A DNA stretch of 64,000 nucleotides, taken from contig NZ_WOFH01000003.1 of assembly GCF_009733595.1 (NCBI RefSeq), positions 62,001 through 126,000 on the forward strand, read 5' to 3'. Positions 36,899-45,568 of this stretch are shown piece after piece (the stretch's first letter is position 1; every line of letters starts with the position of its first letter). Under the pieces are notes generated by a model. The model did not search any database. It was not told where the DNA came from and worked only from the letters and a program-made list of their open reading frames with translations. The position numbers were made by a program, and so were the translations under genes. This DNA is from Actinomadura litoris (GTDB lineage: Bacteria > Actinomycetota > Actinomycetes > Streptosporangiales > Streptosporangiaceae).

Positions 36899-38119
36899 TC
36901 AGCCGGGGAGCGGGTGGCCGAGGCGGCGCAACGCCAGCCCCGCGGCGCCCACGGCCCCGTCTCCCGCGCTTCGGGGAGCTTCGGCGAACCGGTCGCGCAG
37001 CCCGGTCCGGACGGCCTCGGCGACCGGGCCCTCGCGCAGCACCGAGCCGTGCATCACGACCGGGGCGCAGGGGTCGGAGAGGGCCGGGCGCACCGCGTCG
37101 ACGTCGCGGAGGAGCCATTCGGCCGCCTCCTCGGTGATGCGCCTGGCCACGGGATCGCCCGCGGCCGCGGCCGCCGCGACCACCGGGCCGAGCCGGCCGA
37201 GGGCCGCGGGCGGACGACCGTAGACCTCCTTGATGATCGCCTGGGCGAGCTGCGGATTGGGCGGCGTCCCCGACATCTCCGGATGGTGCGGGCCGTCCGG
37301 ATCGCCGGAGCGTCCGGGCGGCCCCGGACCGTTGACGTCCGGTCGTGGGAGGGGCGATCCGGGGATCAGCACGGCGGTGCTCGTGCCGCCCCCGGCGGGG
37401 GAGGGGAACGCGGAGGCGAGCGGGACCGTCTGCGGCAGCGCCGAAGCGGCGCCGGGCGGGGCCGGGACGGCGCCGGCCATCGCCAGCTCCCGCCGCGCCC
37501 GGGGCCGCCGCCGCGCCGAGTCGATCTCCGCGACCACCGTCGGACCGAGCAGCGCCCGCGGGACCGAGTCGGTGAGCAGCGTCGGGGAGCCGCGGCCGTC
37601 GTAGGCCGCGAGCGCGGCCCTGACCGCCTCCTTCCCGAGCCACACCGCCGAACCCTCGTCCCCGACGAGCCAGCCGTAGCCGTCCGCGCGCTGCACGATC
37701 GACCCGTCACTGATCACCGCCGCCCCGGCGCCGGTGCCGGAGAACACCACGATGCCCTTGGGCTCGCTGGTCCCCGCGGCGAACGCCACGGCGATGTCGG
37801 TCACCACTGCGGGCGAGCCGCGCAGCCCGACGGCCTGCCACGCCTGCCGCGCCGCCGCGACGGCGGCGGGACGGCCTGCCGAGCCCGCGCCGGCGATCCC
37901 GAAGACACCGGTGAGGATGCGGGTCCGGTCGAGGTCGCCGAGCGCCTCCCGCAGAGCGGTGGTCAGCGCCCCCGCGGTGTCGCCTCCGGAGTTGGGGTTG
38001 GCCCCTGGGCCGGTGCCGGAACCGGCCAGGGCTCCCCCGAGCGTCAGTACGACACAGCGGGTCTTCGTGCCACCCGCGTCTATACCGACCACGTAAGGAC
38101 CGGCCAAATGGGTCAACAC
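36899..38119 (-). CDS. BadF/BadG-type ATPase, N-acetylglucosamine/MurNAc kinase candidate
   Basis: 406 residues. The ASKHA phosphate-1 motif GIDAGGTKTRCVVL, the connecting GIAGAGSAGR, the phosphate-2 region VVFSGTGAGA and the hinge DGYGWLVGDEGSAVWLG are those of mammalian-type NAGK and the MurK kinases. The protein is longer than the usual ~310 residues because of a Pro/Gly-rich insertion at about residues 203-288. It may phosphorylate GlcNAc released by the GH3 enzyme or MurNAc, giving the substrate of MurQ. It is divergent from murR across a 60-bp promoter region. ATG 38119 is used. Confidence 0.85.
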   Translation of the reverse strand: MLTHLAGPYVVGIDAGGTKTRCVVLTLGGALAGSGTGPGANPNSGGDTAGALTTALREALGDLDRTRILTGVFGIAGAGSAGRPAAVAAARQAWQAVGLRGSPAVVTDIAVAFAAGTSEPKGIVVFSGTGAGAAVISDGSIVQRADGYGWLVGDEGSAVWLGKEAVRAALAAYDGRGSPTLLTDSVPRALLGPTVVAEIDSARRRPRARRELAMAGAVPAPPGAASALPQTVPLASAFPSPAGGGTSTAVLIPGSPLPRPDVNGPGPPGRSGDPDGPHHPEMSGTPPNPQLAQAIIKEVYGRPPAALGRLGPVVAAAAAAGDPVARRITEEAAEWLLRDVDAVRPALSDPCAPVVMHGSVLREGPVAEAVRTGLRDRFAEAPRSAGDGAVGAAGLALRRLGHPLPG

Positions 38120-38144
38120 ATGGCGACCGTAGCCTTTTCTACCG

Positions 38145-38180
38145 TTGACGTGACATCCTGGCAGTAAGAAAATTCCTTAC
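38145..38180 (+). promoter_or_regulatory. murR promoter with overlapping palindromic operator
   Basis: TTGACG (38145-38150), a 17-base spacer and GAAAAT (38168-38173) form a likely promoter whose start would fall at or next to the murR ATG at 38181. The palindrome GTAAGAAAATTCCTTAC (38164-38180; consensus GTAAGRAAWTTYCTTAC) covers the -10 and abuts the ATG. This suggests RpiR autoregulation of a leaderless mRNA, and possibly of the divergent kinase gene. Confidence 0.6.
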
Positions 38181-39143
38181 ATGAGGAAACCCAACGGCCC
38201 CGAGAGCGGGGGCACAGGGGAGGCCGGTACGTCCAGGGAAGACGCGGCGCCCAAGGAGCAGACGCCGCTGAGCACCGTGGTGCGGGTGCGCTCGCTGCTG
38301 CCCTCACTGCCCCCCGCGGAGCGACGTGTCGCTCAACGCGTCATCGACGACCCCGAGGGGGTCGCCAACTCCACCATCACCGAACTCGCCCAGACCTGCG
38401 GCACCTCGGAGACCACGGTCATCAGGTTCTGCCGGGCGATCGGGTTCCATGGTTATCCAGAGCTCCGACTGACCCTCGCCACCGAGGCGGGCCGGGCGCA
38501 GAGCGCCAGCGGGGGCCGGGTCATCGGCAGCGACATCAGTCCCGACGACTCCCTCGAACAGATCGTGGAGAAGGTGACCTTCGCCGACGCGCGAGCCGTG
38601 GAGGAGACCGCCTCGCAGCTCGACATCAAGATGCTCGAACAGGTCGTCGACGCCGTCGTCGCCGCCGACCGGGTCGACGTCTACGGCGTCGGGGCGAGCG
38701 CCTTCGTCGCGGCCGACTTCCAGCAGAAACTGCACCGCATAGGCCGGGTCTGCTCGGCGTGGTCGGACGCCCACATCATGCTCACCAGCGCCGCGGTCCT
38801 CGGCGCCGGGGACGTCGCGATCGGGATCTCCCACACGGGCTCGACGGTGGAGACCATCGACGCGCTGGAGGTCGCCAGGAGCAACGGAGTGAGGACCGTG
38901 GCGCTGACCAATTTCCCGAAGTCCCCCATAGCGGAGGTGGCGGATCTGATCCTGACGACGGCGGCGCGGGAGACCACCTTCCGCTCCGGCGCCACCGCCA
39001 GCCGGCTGGCGCAGCTGACCGTGGTCGACTGCGTCTTCGTCGGTGTGGCACAGCGCACCTACGGGTCTACCCGCAAGGCCCTGGAAGCCACGTTCGAGGC
39101 GGTCCGCGGCCGGACCGTGCGACCCGACCGGAGGCGTCGGTGA
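38181..39143 (+). CDS. murR: RpiR/MurR-family transcriptional regulator
   Basis: 320 residues. The N-terminal RpiR helix-turn-helix has LPPAERRVAQRVIDDPEGVA, ITELAQTCGTSETTVIRFCR and AIGFHGYPELR; the C-terminal SIS domain has VDVYGVGASAFVAADFQQKL and GISHTGSTVETIDAL, which should bind a phosphosugar. The overlap of its stop with murQ (GTGA) points to MurNAc-6-P or GlcNAc-6-P as the effector. No ribosome site precedes ATG 38181, consistent with a leaderless transcript. Confidence 0.9.
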   Translation: MRKPNGPESGGTGEAGTSREDAAPKEQTPLSTVVRVRSLLPSLPPAERRVAQRVIDDPEGVANSTITELAQTCGTSETTVIRFCRAIGFHGYPELRLTLATEAGRAQSASGGRVIGSDISPDDSLEQIVEKVTFADARAVEETASQLDIKMLEQVVDAVVAADRVDVYGVGASAFVAADFQQKLHRIGRVCSAWSDAHIMLTSAAVLGAGDVAIGISHTGSTVETIDALEVARSNGVRTVALTNFPKSPIAEVADLILTTAARETTFRSGATASRLAQLTVVDCVFVGVAQRTYGSTRKALEATFEAVRGRTVRPDRRRR

Positions 39144-40036
39144 TCGATTGCGAGCTCCCCACCGAGGGCAGGAACCCCCGAACCCTCGACGTCGACACGC
39201 TGCCGACCCTGGAGGTGCTGCGCCTGATCAACACTGAGGACGCGACGGTTCCGATGGTCGTCGCGTCCGTCCTGCCCGAGGTCGCCCGGCTGGTCGACCT
39301 CGCCGTGGAGTCCCTGCGCGCCGGCGGGCGCGTGCACTACTTCGGCGCCGGGACGTCCGGCCGGCTCGCGGTGATCGACGCCGCCGAGCTGCCCCCGACG
39401 TTCGGCATCTGGGGCCGCGTCGTCGCCCATCACGCCGGCGGGCCCGGCGCGCTGTCCCAGGCGATATCCGACGTCGAGGACGACGTCGAGCTGGGCGCCC
39501 GCGACGCCCGCGACGTCCAGCCGGGCGACATCGCCATCGGCATCGCCGCGTCCGGCCGCACGCCCTACGTCGTGGGCGCCCTGCGCGCGTCCGCCGCGGT
39601 CGGCGCGCGCACCGCCCTGATCAGCTGCAACCCGCACACACCGTACGGCGACGAAGTGGAGGTGCACATCGGCCTCGCCACCGGCCCCGAGGTGATCACC
39701 GGATCGACCCGGATGAAGGCGGGGACGGCGACCAAACTCGTCCTCAACTCCTTCTCCACCACCCTCATGGTCAGGCTCGGCCGCACCTACTCCAACCTGA
39801 TGGTCAGCGTGAACGCGCTGAACGCCAAACTGCGCGCCCGCCTGGTCCGCATCCTCACCGAGGCGACGGGCATGGACGCCCGCACCTGCGAGAACGCACT
39901 GACCGAGGCGCACGGCAACACCCGGGTCGCCCTGGTCTCCCTGCTCGGCGAGGTCCCGGCCGCCCGAGCGACGATCGTCCTGGAAGAGACCGACGGCGGC
40001 GTCAGGGAGGCGCTGCAGAGACTGAGATCGGCCTGA
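39140..40036 (+). CDS. murQ: N-acetylmuramic acid 6-phosphate etherase
   Basis: 298 residues with a SIS fold: LINTEDATVPMVVASVLPEV, the sugar-phosphate loop HYFGAGTSGRLAVIDAAELP, GIAASGRTPYVVGAL, and the catalytic Glu region TGPEVITGSTRMKAGTATK. It cleaves the lactyl ether of MurNAc-6-P to GlcNAc-6-P and D-lactate, feeding NagA. GTG 39140 overlaps the murR stop. A strong hairpin follows 8 bases after the stop. Confidence 0.96.
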   Translation: MIDCELPTEGRNPRTLDVDTLPTLEVLRLINTEDATVPMVVASVLPEVARLVDLAVESLRAGGRVHYFGAGTSGRLAVIDAAELPPTFGIWGRVVAHHAGGPGALSQAISDVEDDVELGARDARDVQPGDIAIGIAASGRTPYVVGALRASAAVGARTALISCNPHTPYGDEVEVHIGLATGPEVITGSTRMKAGTATKLVLNSFSTTLMVRLGRTYSNLMVSVNALNAKLRARLVRILTEATGMDARTCENALTEAHGNTRVALVSLLGEVPAARATIVLEETDGGVREALQRLRSA

Positions 40037-40043
40037 GGCGCCC

Positions 40044-40084
40044 CGTGATCATGCGATCGCCCCCGCACCGATCGCATGATCACG
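40044..40084 (+). terminator. hairpin terminator of murRQ
   Basis: A perfect 16-bp stem CGTGATCATGCGATCG/CGATCGCATGATCACG with a 9-base loop, starting 8 bases after murQ. Confidence 0.85.
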
Positions 40085-40149
40085 GCCGCCCCTCGGGGCC
40101 TTGTCGAACTGGATTCGGTCACCGGTTCGGGATCGTTTACCATCGGGCC

Positions 40150-40785
40150 GTGGCCGTCAAAGCTGTGATCACCGACTGGGGCGGTGTCCTCACCTCCCCG
40201 CTGAACGAGGCGGTCGCCACCTGGCTGGCGGCCGACCGCATCGACGCCGAGCGCTACGGCGTGGTGATGCGGGAGTGGGTGAGCCAGGCCTACGAGGGCT
40301 CCGGCCAGAACCCGATCCACGGGCTTGAGGACGGCTCGCTCGCCCCCGAGGAGTTCGAGCGGCTCCTCGCCGCCGAACTGCACACCGTGGACGGCGGCCC
40401 GGTCACCGCCACCGGCCTGATCGCCCGCATGTTCGGCGCGTTCGCCCCCGTCGAGCCCATGTACGCGGCCCTCCGCACGGTCCGCGCCGCCGGAGCCCGG
40501 GTGGCGCTGCTGTCCAACTCCTGGGGCAACGACTACCCGCGCGACCTCTTCGCCGACCTCTTCGACGCGGTCGTCATCTCCTCCGAGGTCGGCATGCGCA
40601 AGCCCGACGAGCAGATCTTCCGGCACGCCCTCGAACTGCTCGGCCTGGACCCCGCCGAATGCGTCTTCATCGACGACATCGACCACAACATCCGCGCGGC
40701 CACGACCCTCGGCATGCTCGGGATCCACCACACCTCCACGGACGCCACGGTCGCCGAACTGCGCGATCTCGGTCTCCACCCGTGA
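40150..40785 (+). CDS. HAD-family hydrolase
   Basis: 211 residues. Motif I is degenerate, ITDWGGVLTSP, with Trp in place of the usual Leu and Gly-Gly where the general acid Asp normally stands (DxD absent), as in epoxide-hydrolase N-domain-like and haloacid-dehalogenase-like members. Motif II is ALLSNSWG, motif III GMRKPDEQIF and motif IV CVFIDDIDHNI. The substrate is unknown. GTG 40150 is used; TACCAT lies about 7 bases upstream with TTCGGT 18 bases before it, so a leaderless message is possible. It follows the murQ terminator, so it is a separate unit. Confidence 0.88.
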   Translation: MAVKAVITDWGGVLTSPLNEAVATWLAADRIDAERYGVVMREWVSQAYEGSGQNPIHGLEDGSLAPEEFERLLAAELHTVDGGPVTATGLIARMFGAFAPVEPMYAALRTVRAAGARVALLSNSWGNDYPRDLFADLFDAVVISSEVGMRKPDEQIFRHALELLGLDPAECVFIDDIDHNIRAATTLGMLGIHHTSTDATVAELRDLGLHP

Positions 40786-40802
40786 CAGACTGATCGATCG
40801 TC

Positions 40803-41294
40803 ATGCGCGTCTACCTGCCTTCCACGCTCACCCTCCTCGCCGCCGTCCAGGCCGCCAGGGAGATCGGCCCCGCGCCGCTCACCGCCCACGCCGTCACCCC
40901 GGCCCTCCGCGAGTGGTACGCGGAAGGGGACCAGGAGGAGATGGAGTACGCGGCGATGACCGCCGCCGCCCGCGCCTCCCTGCGCATGCTCGCCGCCGAC
41001 CCGTCCGCCCCCCGGCGCCGCCTCGTGCTCGCCGCCGAGGTCGCCGACCAGGCGGTGCGCCGGTCCCATGACGCCTCCGACCGCTCCCTGGTCGAGCTCA
41101 CCGCCATCGTCCCGTGGAAGAAGATCGCCTCCGCCCACGTGGACGACCTGTCGGCCGTCGCCGACGTCACCGCGGCCTGCGAGGCACTGCCCGCCGCCGA
41201 CAACGGCGACGATGACGCCCTCTTCACGGTCGAGGGCGCCGAGGGCCACGAACTCCTCTGGTACGCCACCCAGGAACTCCCCCACCTCCTCTGA
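40803..41294 (+). CDS. DUF6912-like small protein
   Basis: 163 residues starting MRVYLPSTLTLLAAVQAA, with LTAHAVTPALREWYAEGDQEEMEYAAM and LLWYATQELPHLL at the end. This pattern is a conserved actinobacterial protein of unknown function (annotated as DUF6912 by memory; not verified). It begins 17 bases after the HAD gene and is probably co-transcribed. No catalytic motif is seen. Immediately downstream the sequence changes to the repeat island. Confidence 0.75.
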   Translation: MRVYLPSTLTLLAAVQAAREIGPAPLTAHAVTPALREWYAEGDQEEMEYAAMTAAARASLRMLAADPSAPRRRLVLAAEVADQAVRRSHDASDRSLVELTAIVPWKKIASAHVDDLSAVADVTAACEALPAADNGDDDALFTVEGAEGHELLWYATQELPHLL

Positions 41295-41446
41295 CCGGAC
41301 GTCACCGCCCGACGTCCGCGTTCAACCCTCGGCGCCGAACGTGCCTGCACGACGCGCCACAACCAGACAACCGGTGCCGGCGAGGCCGACACGGCGAAGG
41401 GGAATTCGGGCCGCGGGCACCAGAGAGCAGACGGCGAAAATCAGGA

Positions 41447-42300
41447 AGCGCGCAAGTTCAACCCTCCCCAGGCAGCAGGACACCCCTGCCGCGGGCGATC
41501 TGGGGTGCGGCCGTCGGCAGCGGACGACGGGGAGCGAAAAGCGCACAGCTTCTGGAACCGCCAGCAGACGGCGGAGAACGGCAAGGATGCGGCTTCTGAG
41601 ACCCGCAGGAGGCGGCGGAGAGCGGGGAGCGGGAAGCGCGCAGTTTCTGGAACTCGCAGCAAGCGGCGGGGAGCGGCAAGGACGCGGTTTCTGGAACTCG
41701 CAGCAGGCGGCGAGGAGCGGGAAGCGTGTGGGGGCAGCAGGAGGGGAGCGCGGAGCGGGGAACGGACGGCGGGTGGCGGGGAGCGGGCAGTGGAAAAGGG
41801 GCAGCGCGCAAGTTCCGAAACCCTCCGCAGGCAGCAGGACGCCCCTGCTGCGGGCGATCAGGGGGGCCGGGCGTCGGCGGCAGACGATGGGGAGCGGCAA
41901 GGACGCGGTTTCTGGAACCCCCAGCAAGTGGCGGGAAGCGGCAAGCGCGCAGCTTCTGGATCCGCAGCAGGTGGCGGGGAGCGGGAAGCGTGTGGGGGGC
42001 AGCAGGAGGGAAGGGCGGAGCGGACGGCGGAAGCGGGGAGCGGGCGGTGGAAAAGGGGCAGCGCGCAAGTTCGGAACCCTCCGCAGGTAGCAGGACGCCC
42101 CTGCTGCGGGCGATCAGGGGGGCCGGGCGTCGGCGGCAGACGATGGGGAGCGGCACGGACGCAGCTTCTGGAACCTGCAGCAGGTGGAGGGGAGCGGGAA
42201 GCGCGCAGCTTCTGGCCCCGCAGCAGGCGGCGGGGAGCGGGAAGCGTGTAGGGGGCAGCAGGAGGGGAGCGCGGAGCGGGGAACGGACGGCGGGTGGCCG
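41447..42300 (+). repeat. hierarchical tandem repeat array (long units with internal ~50-bp subrepeats)
   Basis: Three long units begin with GCGCGCAAGTTC near 41449, 41804 and 42061. Each has the same order: a CCCTCC.CAGG spacer, a hairpin of the form GCAGCAGG-ACGCC-CCTGCTGC (for example 41831-41851), a GGGCGATC..GGGG block, a CGGCGGCAGACGATGG-like block, then two to four copies of a ~50-bp subrepeat (GCAAGGACGCGG, TTTCTGGAAC, CGCAGCAGGCGGC, GGGGAGCGG). Each ends in GAAGCGTGTGGGGGGCAGCAGGAGG and a GGAGCGGGCAGTGGAAAAGGGGC-like tail. The third copy lacks the tail. Confidence 0.85.
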
Positions 42301-42305
42301 GGAGA

Positions 42306-42480
42306 GGGAGTAGGCGGCGTGCAGAGCGGGTCGGGGGCGACCGGTCGTGGGCGGTGGGGCGTAGGGATTCGAGAGAAGGGCGGCGGGAGTGGGGCGCGGG
42401 TAGTGGGTGGCGGTGAGTAGGGAGTAGGCGGCGTGCAGAGCGGGGCGTGGGCGGTGGGGCGTGGGGATTCGAGAGAAGGG
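42306..42480 (+). repeat. second repeat pair, ~114-bp period
   Basis: GGGAGTAGGCGGCG begins at 42306 and again at 42420; in both copies GTGCAGAGCGGG follows, then GGGCGGTGGGGCGT and GGGATTCGAGAGAAGGG. The first copy has an insertion around CGGGGGCGACCGGTC. The segment adjoins the end of the first array. Confidence 0.75.
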
Positions 42481-42780
42481 TTGCGGTGGGGAGCGGGGCA
42501 GCGGGAGGGGCGGCGGGGCAGGAGGGGGCAGGGCTGGGGTTGGTGGGGTGCCCATGGGCGTCGAGGTTCGGCCGGTGGCGGGTGAGTGAGGGGTGGTTGG
42601 GTGTCGCCCTTCGAGGTTGGACGGTTGGAGGGGCGGAGCAGGTGGGGGCGCATGTCTGCGGCGCCCTGATTTGTGTGGTCGGGCAGGGGCCACGGGACTG
42701 CGGCATCGGTATTCGGCTGCGGACGGGCGGGTAGGGCACCGCACGTTGACAACGCTGTCGGATTCGTAGGGAGCGACCAG

Positions 42781-44412
42781 ATGGACGCCGTCACCAATAT
42801 GCCGGAACCGGTGAACGAGCCGATCAAGGGCTATGCGCCGGGCAGCGCCGAGCGGGCCGCACTCGAAGCCAAGATCAAGGAGCTCGGCGGCGAACAGGTC
42901 GAGCTGACGATGACGCTCGGGGGCGAGCGGCGCATGGGTGCCGGGCCGCCGATCGACGTCGTCGAGCCCCACAACCACGGTCACATCCTTGGGCGGATGG
43001 GCAACGCCACCGACGCTGACGTCGCCGAGGCGATCGCGGCGGCGCGCACGGCGGCGGTGGGTTGGCGGGAGATGCATCCGGACGACCGCGCGGCGATCTT
43101 CCTGCGCGCGGCGGACCTGCTCGCGGGGCCGTGGCGGTCCACCCTGAACGCCGCGACGATGCTCGGCCAGTCCAAAACCGTGCAGCAGGCGGAGATCGAC
43201 TCGGCCTGCGAGCTGATCGACTTCCTGCGGTTCAACGTGGCCTACGCGCGGGAGATCCGCGAGAAGCAGCCGAACTCCTCGCCGGGTGTCTGGAACCGGA
43301 TGGAGTACCGTCCGCTGGAGGGGTTCGTCCTCGCCATCACCCCGTTCAACTTCAGCGCGATCGCCGGAAACCTGCCGACCTCGCCCGCCCTGATGGGCAA
43401 CGCCGTCGTCTGGAAGCCGTCCCCGACCCAGCAACTCGCCGCGCACCACACGATGCGGCTGCTGGAGGCCGCCGGGCTCCCGCCCGGAGTGATCAACCTG
43501 GTCACCGGTGACGGGCAGGCCGTCTCCAACGTGGCCCTCCGGCACCCCGATCTCACCGGACTCCACTTCACCGGGTCGCCGCCCACCTTCCAGGCCCTCT
43601 GGCGGACGATCGGCGAGAACATCGCGGGGTACAAGCACTATCCGCGCATCGTGGGCGAGACCGGCGGCAAGGACTTCATCGTCGCGCACCCGTCCGCGGA
43701 TCCCGCGGTGCTGAGGACCGCCCTGATCCGCGGCGCCTTCGAATACCAGGGCCAGAAGTGCTCCGCCGCCTCCCGCGCGTACATCCCCCGCTCCATCTGG
43801 GACGGGATGCGCGATGACTTCTGCGACGAGGTCGACGCGCTCACCGTGGGCAACGTGGCCGACGACCTCTCGGTCTTCATGGGCGCGGTCATCGACGAGC
43901 GCGCGTTCGCCAAGCATCGCCGCGCGATCGAGCGGGCGCGCGACATCGACACGGTGCGGATCCTCGCGGGCGGCGAACTGGACGACTCGCGCGGCTACTT
44001 CGTCAGGCCCACCGTTCTGGAGTCGTCCGACCCGACCGACGAGATCTTCACCACCGAGTACTTCGGCCCGATCCTCGGCGTCCACGTCTACGACGACAAC
44101 GACTACGACTCCGTGCTCACGCAGATGGAGAGCGTCTCGGAGTACGGTCTGACCGGTGCGGTCATCGCCCAGGACCGCGCCGCGATCGCCGCCGCCACCG
44201 AGACCCTGCGCTTCGCGGCGGGCAACTTCTACATCAACGACAAGCCGACCGGCGCGGTCGTCAGCCAGCAGCCCTTCGGCGGTGCCCGGGCGTCCGGCAC
44301 CAACGACAAGGCCGGTTCTGTCTTCAACCTCCTTCGCTGGACGAGCGTCCGCTCCATCAAGGAGACCTTCGTCCCGCCGACCGATTACCGCTACCCCTAT
44401 ATGGGTCGCTAG
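42781..44412 (+). CDS. pruA: 1-pyrroline-5-carboxylate dehydrogenase
   Basis: 543 residues of the aldehyde dehydrogenase superfamily, group 4 (P5C/GSA dehydrogenase). Landmarks are GFVLAITPFNFSAIAGNL, VVWKPSPTQQLAAHH, the nucleotide loop HFTGSPPTFQ, the catalytic Glu in IVGETGGKDFIVAH and the catalytic Cys in YQGQKCSAASRAYIP; the tail GGARASGTNDKAGS is standard. It oxidises glutamate-semialdehyde to glutamate with NAD+ in proline catabolism. ATG 42781 has GGGAG upstream. No proline dehydrogenase gene is adjacent. The large glutamate dehydrogenase 7 kb downstream uses its product. Confidence 0.95.
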   Translation: MDAVTNMPEPVNEPIKGYAPGSAERAALEAKIKELGGEQVELTMTLGGERRMGAGPPIDVVEPHNHGHILGRMGNATDADVAEAIAAARTAAVGWREMHPDDRAAIFLRAADLLAGPWRSTLNAATMLGQSKTVQQAEIDSACELIDFLRFNVAYAREIREKQPNSSPGVWNRMEYRPLEGFVLAITPFNFSAIAGNLPTSPALMGNAVVWKPSPTQQLAAHHTMRLLEAAGLPPGVINLVTGDGQAVSNVALRHPDLTGLHFTGSPPTFQALWRTIGENIAGYKHYPRIVGETGGKDFIVAHPSADPAVLRTALIRGAFEYQGQKCSAASRAYIPRSIWDGMRDDFCDEVDALTVGNVADDLSVFMGAVIDERAFAKHRRAIERARDIDTVRILAGGELDDSRGYFVRPTVLESSDPTDEIFTTEYFGPILGVHVYDDNDYDSVLTQMESVSEYGLTGAVIAQDRAAIAAATETLRFAAGNFYINDKPTGAVVSQQPFGGARASGTNDKAGSVFNLLRWTSVRSIKETFVPPTDYRYPYMGR

Positions 44413-44857
44413 CCCGTTCCCGGCAGGTGGCCATGCCCCGGGATGCGACTGGTCGGTCTGGGCCGTAGTTCGTCCGCGCAAAGGGACGCGAACGCTCGTC
44501 CGAGTGCGAGTGGCCACACTGTCGTCTTGTACGCGGCGGCCATGCCGCCGCCCAGCTCGAACGCACGCGGCCCGGCATGATCCGGCTGGGCGCGGCACCT
44601 CCGGTCGGGCATCGCCGTCGAGGCCGTTCATTTCTGGGTGAGGCTCGTCGCGGTCCCCGCCGTCTCCAACGTCCCCGCCGTGGCGCTGCCGAGCCTGTGG
44701 TGTCTGGAGGGGGGGTGTTCGTTGGAGGTAGGGGCGTCGTTGGTCTGCTGGGGGCTGGTTGCACTCGGGGGGCGTGAGGGCCGACGATAAGCTCGCCGCA
44801 CGCCGCGGGCGCCTGAGGGTGCTCACGGATGCTCCTCCGACCGGTCATGGGAACGGG
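44413..44857. other. gene-free region between pruA and HAD gene
   Basis: About 445 bases without a supportable gene or clear regulatory element. The composition becomes G-rich (GGAGGGGGGG) in the second half. Confidence 0.4.
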
Positions 44858-45568
44858 ATGTCGACGCTGAACCGTCTGGTGCTGTGGAACATCGATCACA
44901 CTCTGGTCGACGTCGGGCGGGTCACTCGGGAGGCCTACGCCGAGGCTTTCCAGCGGACGATCGGACGGCCCCTCGTCCGGCTCGCCCCCACCCCGGGCCG
45001 GACGGAATCGGAGATCATCTTCGAGACGCTGGCGTTCAACGACGTCGTCACCACCGATGACCACCTGCCCACCTTCATGGCCGCGCTCGTCGAGGCGTTC
45101 GCGACGCGACGCGCCGACCTGCGCGGTCACGGCCGCGTGCTCGCGGGCGCCCAGGAGGCCGTCGCCGCGCTGGCCCATGTTCCGGGCGTGGTGCAGTCCG
45201 TCCTGACCGGCGCCGTCCAGCCGAACGCCGTGCTGAAGGTGACCGAGCTGGGGCTCGCCGACCACCTCGACCTCGACTCCGGGGGTTACGAGAACGGGGT
45301 CTACAGCAAGGCGGCGCTGCTCGAACTGGCGCGCAGCCGCGCGGGGGAGCGCCACGAGGCGCGCTATCCCGAGTCCGCGACCGTCTACATCGCCGACTCC
45401 CCCCGGGACGTCCAGGCCGCCCACATCGCCGGGTCGCCGATCATCGCCGTCGCCACCGGGAGCGCCACCGAGGCCGAGCTGCGCGCGGCGGGGGCCGACC
45501 GTGTTCTGGCGACCCTCGCCGACACCCACGCGGTCGTGAGCGCGGTCGCCGACCTGACGCGGCTCTGA
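44858..45568 (+). CDS. HAD-family phosphatase
   Basis: 236 residues. Motif I is degenerate: WNIDHTLVD, where the general form is FDxDGTLxD, so the first Asp is replaced by Asn. The remaining motifs are present (SVLTGAVQPNAV, YSKAALL and VYIADSPRDVQAAH). Loss of the nucleophile-position Asp is known in some actinobacterial HAD relatives and may mean altered or absent phosphatase activity. ATG 44858 is chosen because the preceding residues are low-complexity. Unlinked to a clear pathway. Confidence 0.8.
   Translation: MSTLNRLVLWNIDHTLVDVGRVTREAYAEAFQRTIGRPLVRLAPTPGRTESEIIFETLAFNDVVTTDDHLPTFMAALVEAFATRRADLRGHGRVLAGAQEAVAALAHVPGVVQSVLTGAVQPNAVLKVTELGLADHLDLDSGGYENGVYSKAALLELARSRAGERHEARYPESATVYIADSPRDVQAAHIAGSPIIAVATGSATEAELRAAGADRVLATLADTHAVVSAVADLTRL

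Larger units (their letters stand above)
41295..42745. other. 1.45-kb gene-free repeat island between DUF6912-like gene and pruA
   Basis: No reading frame here looks like a protein: every open frame is the product of repeats and biased composition. The interior carries the hierarchical array at 41447-42300, a second repeat pair at 42306-42480 and a G-run-rich stretch at about 42440-42620. TTGACA at 42746 is the nearest promoter-like box of pruA. Confidence 0.7.

Noticed and set aside
44759-44791. Promoter TTGCAC/GATAAG for the HAD gene
   Set aside because: Spacing of 21 bases is too long for a confident call.
41458-44826. 1122-residue minus-strand ORF spanning the repeat island and pruA
   Set aside because: Over pruA it is plain antisense; over the island it only translates the repeats into Pro/Arg/Ser-rich sequence.
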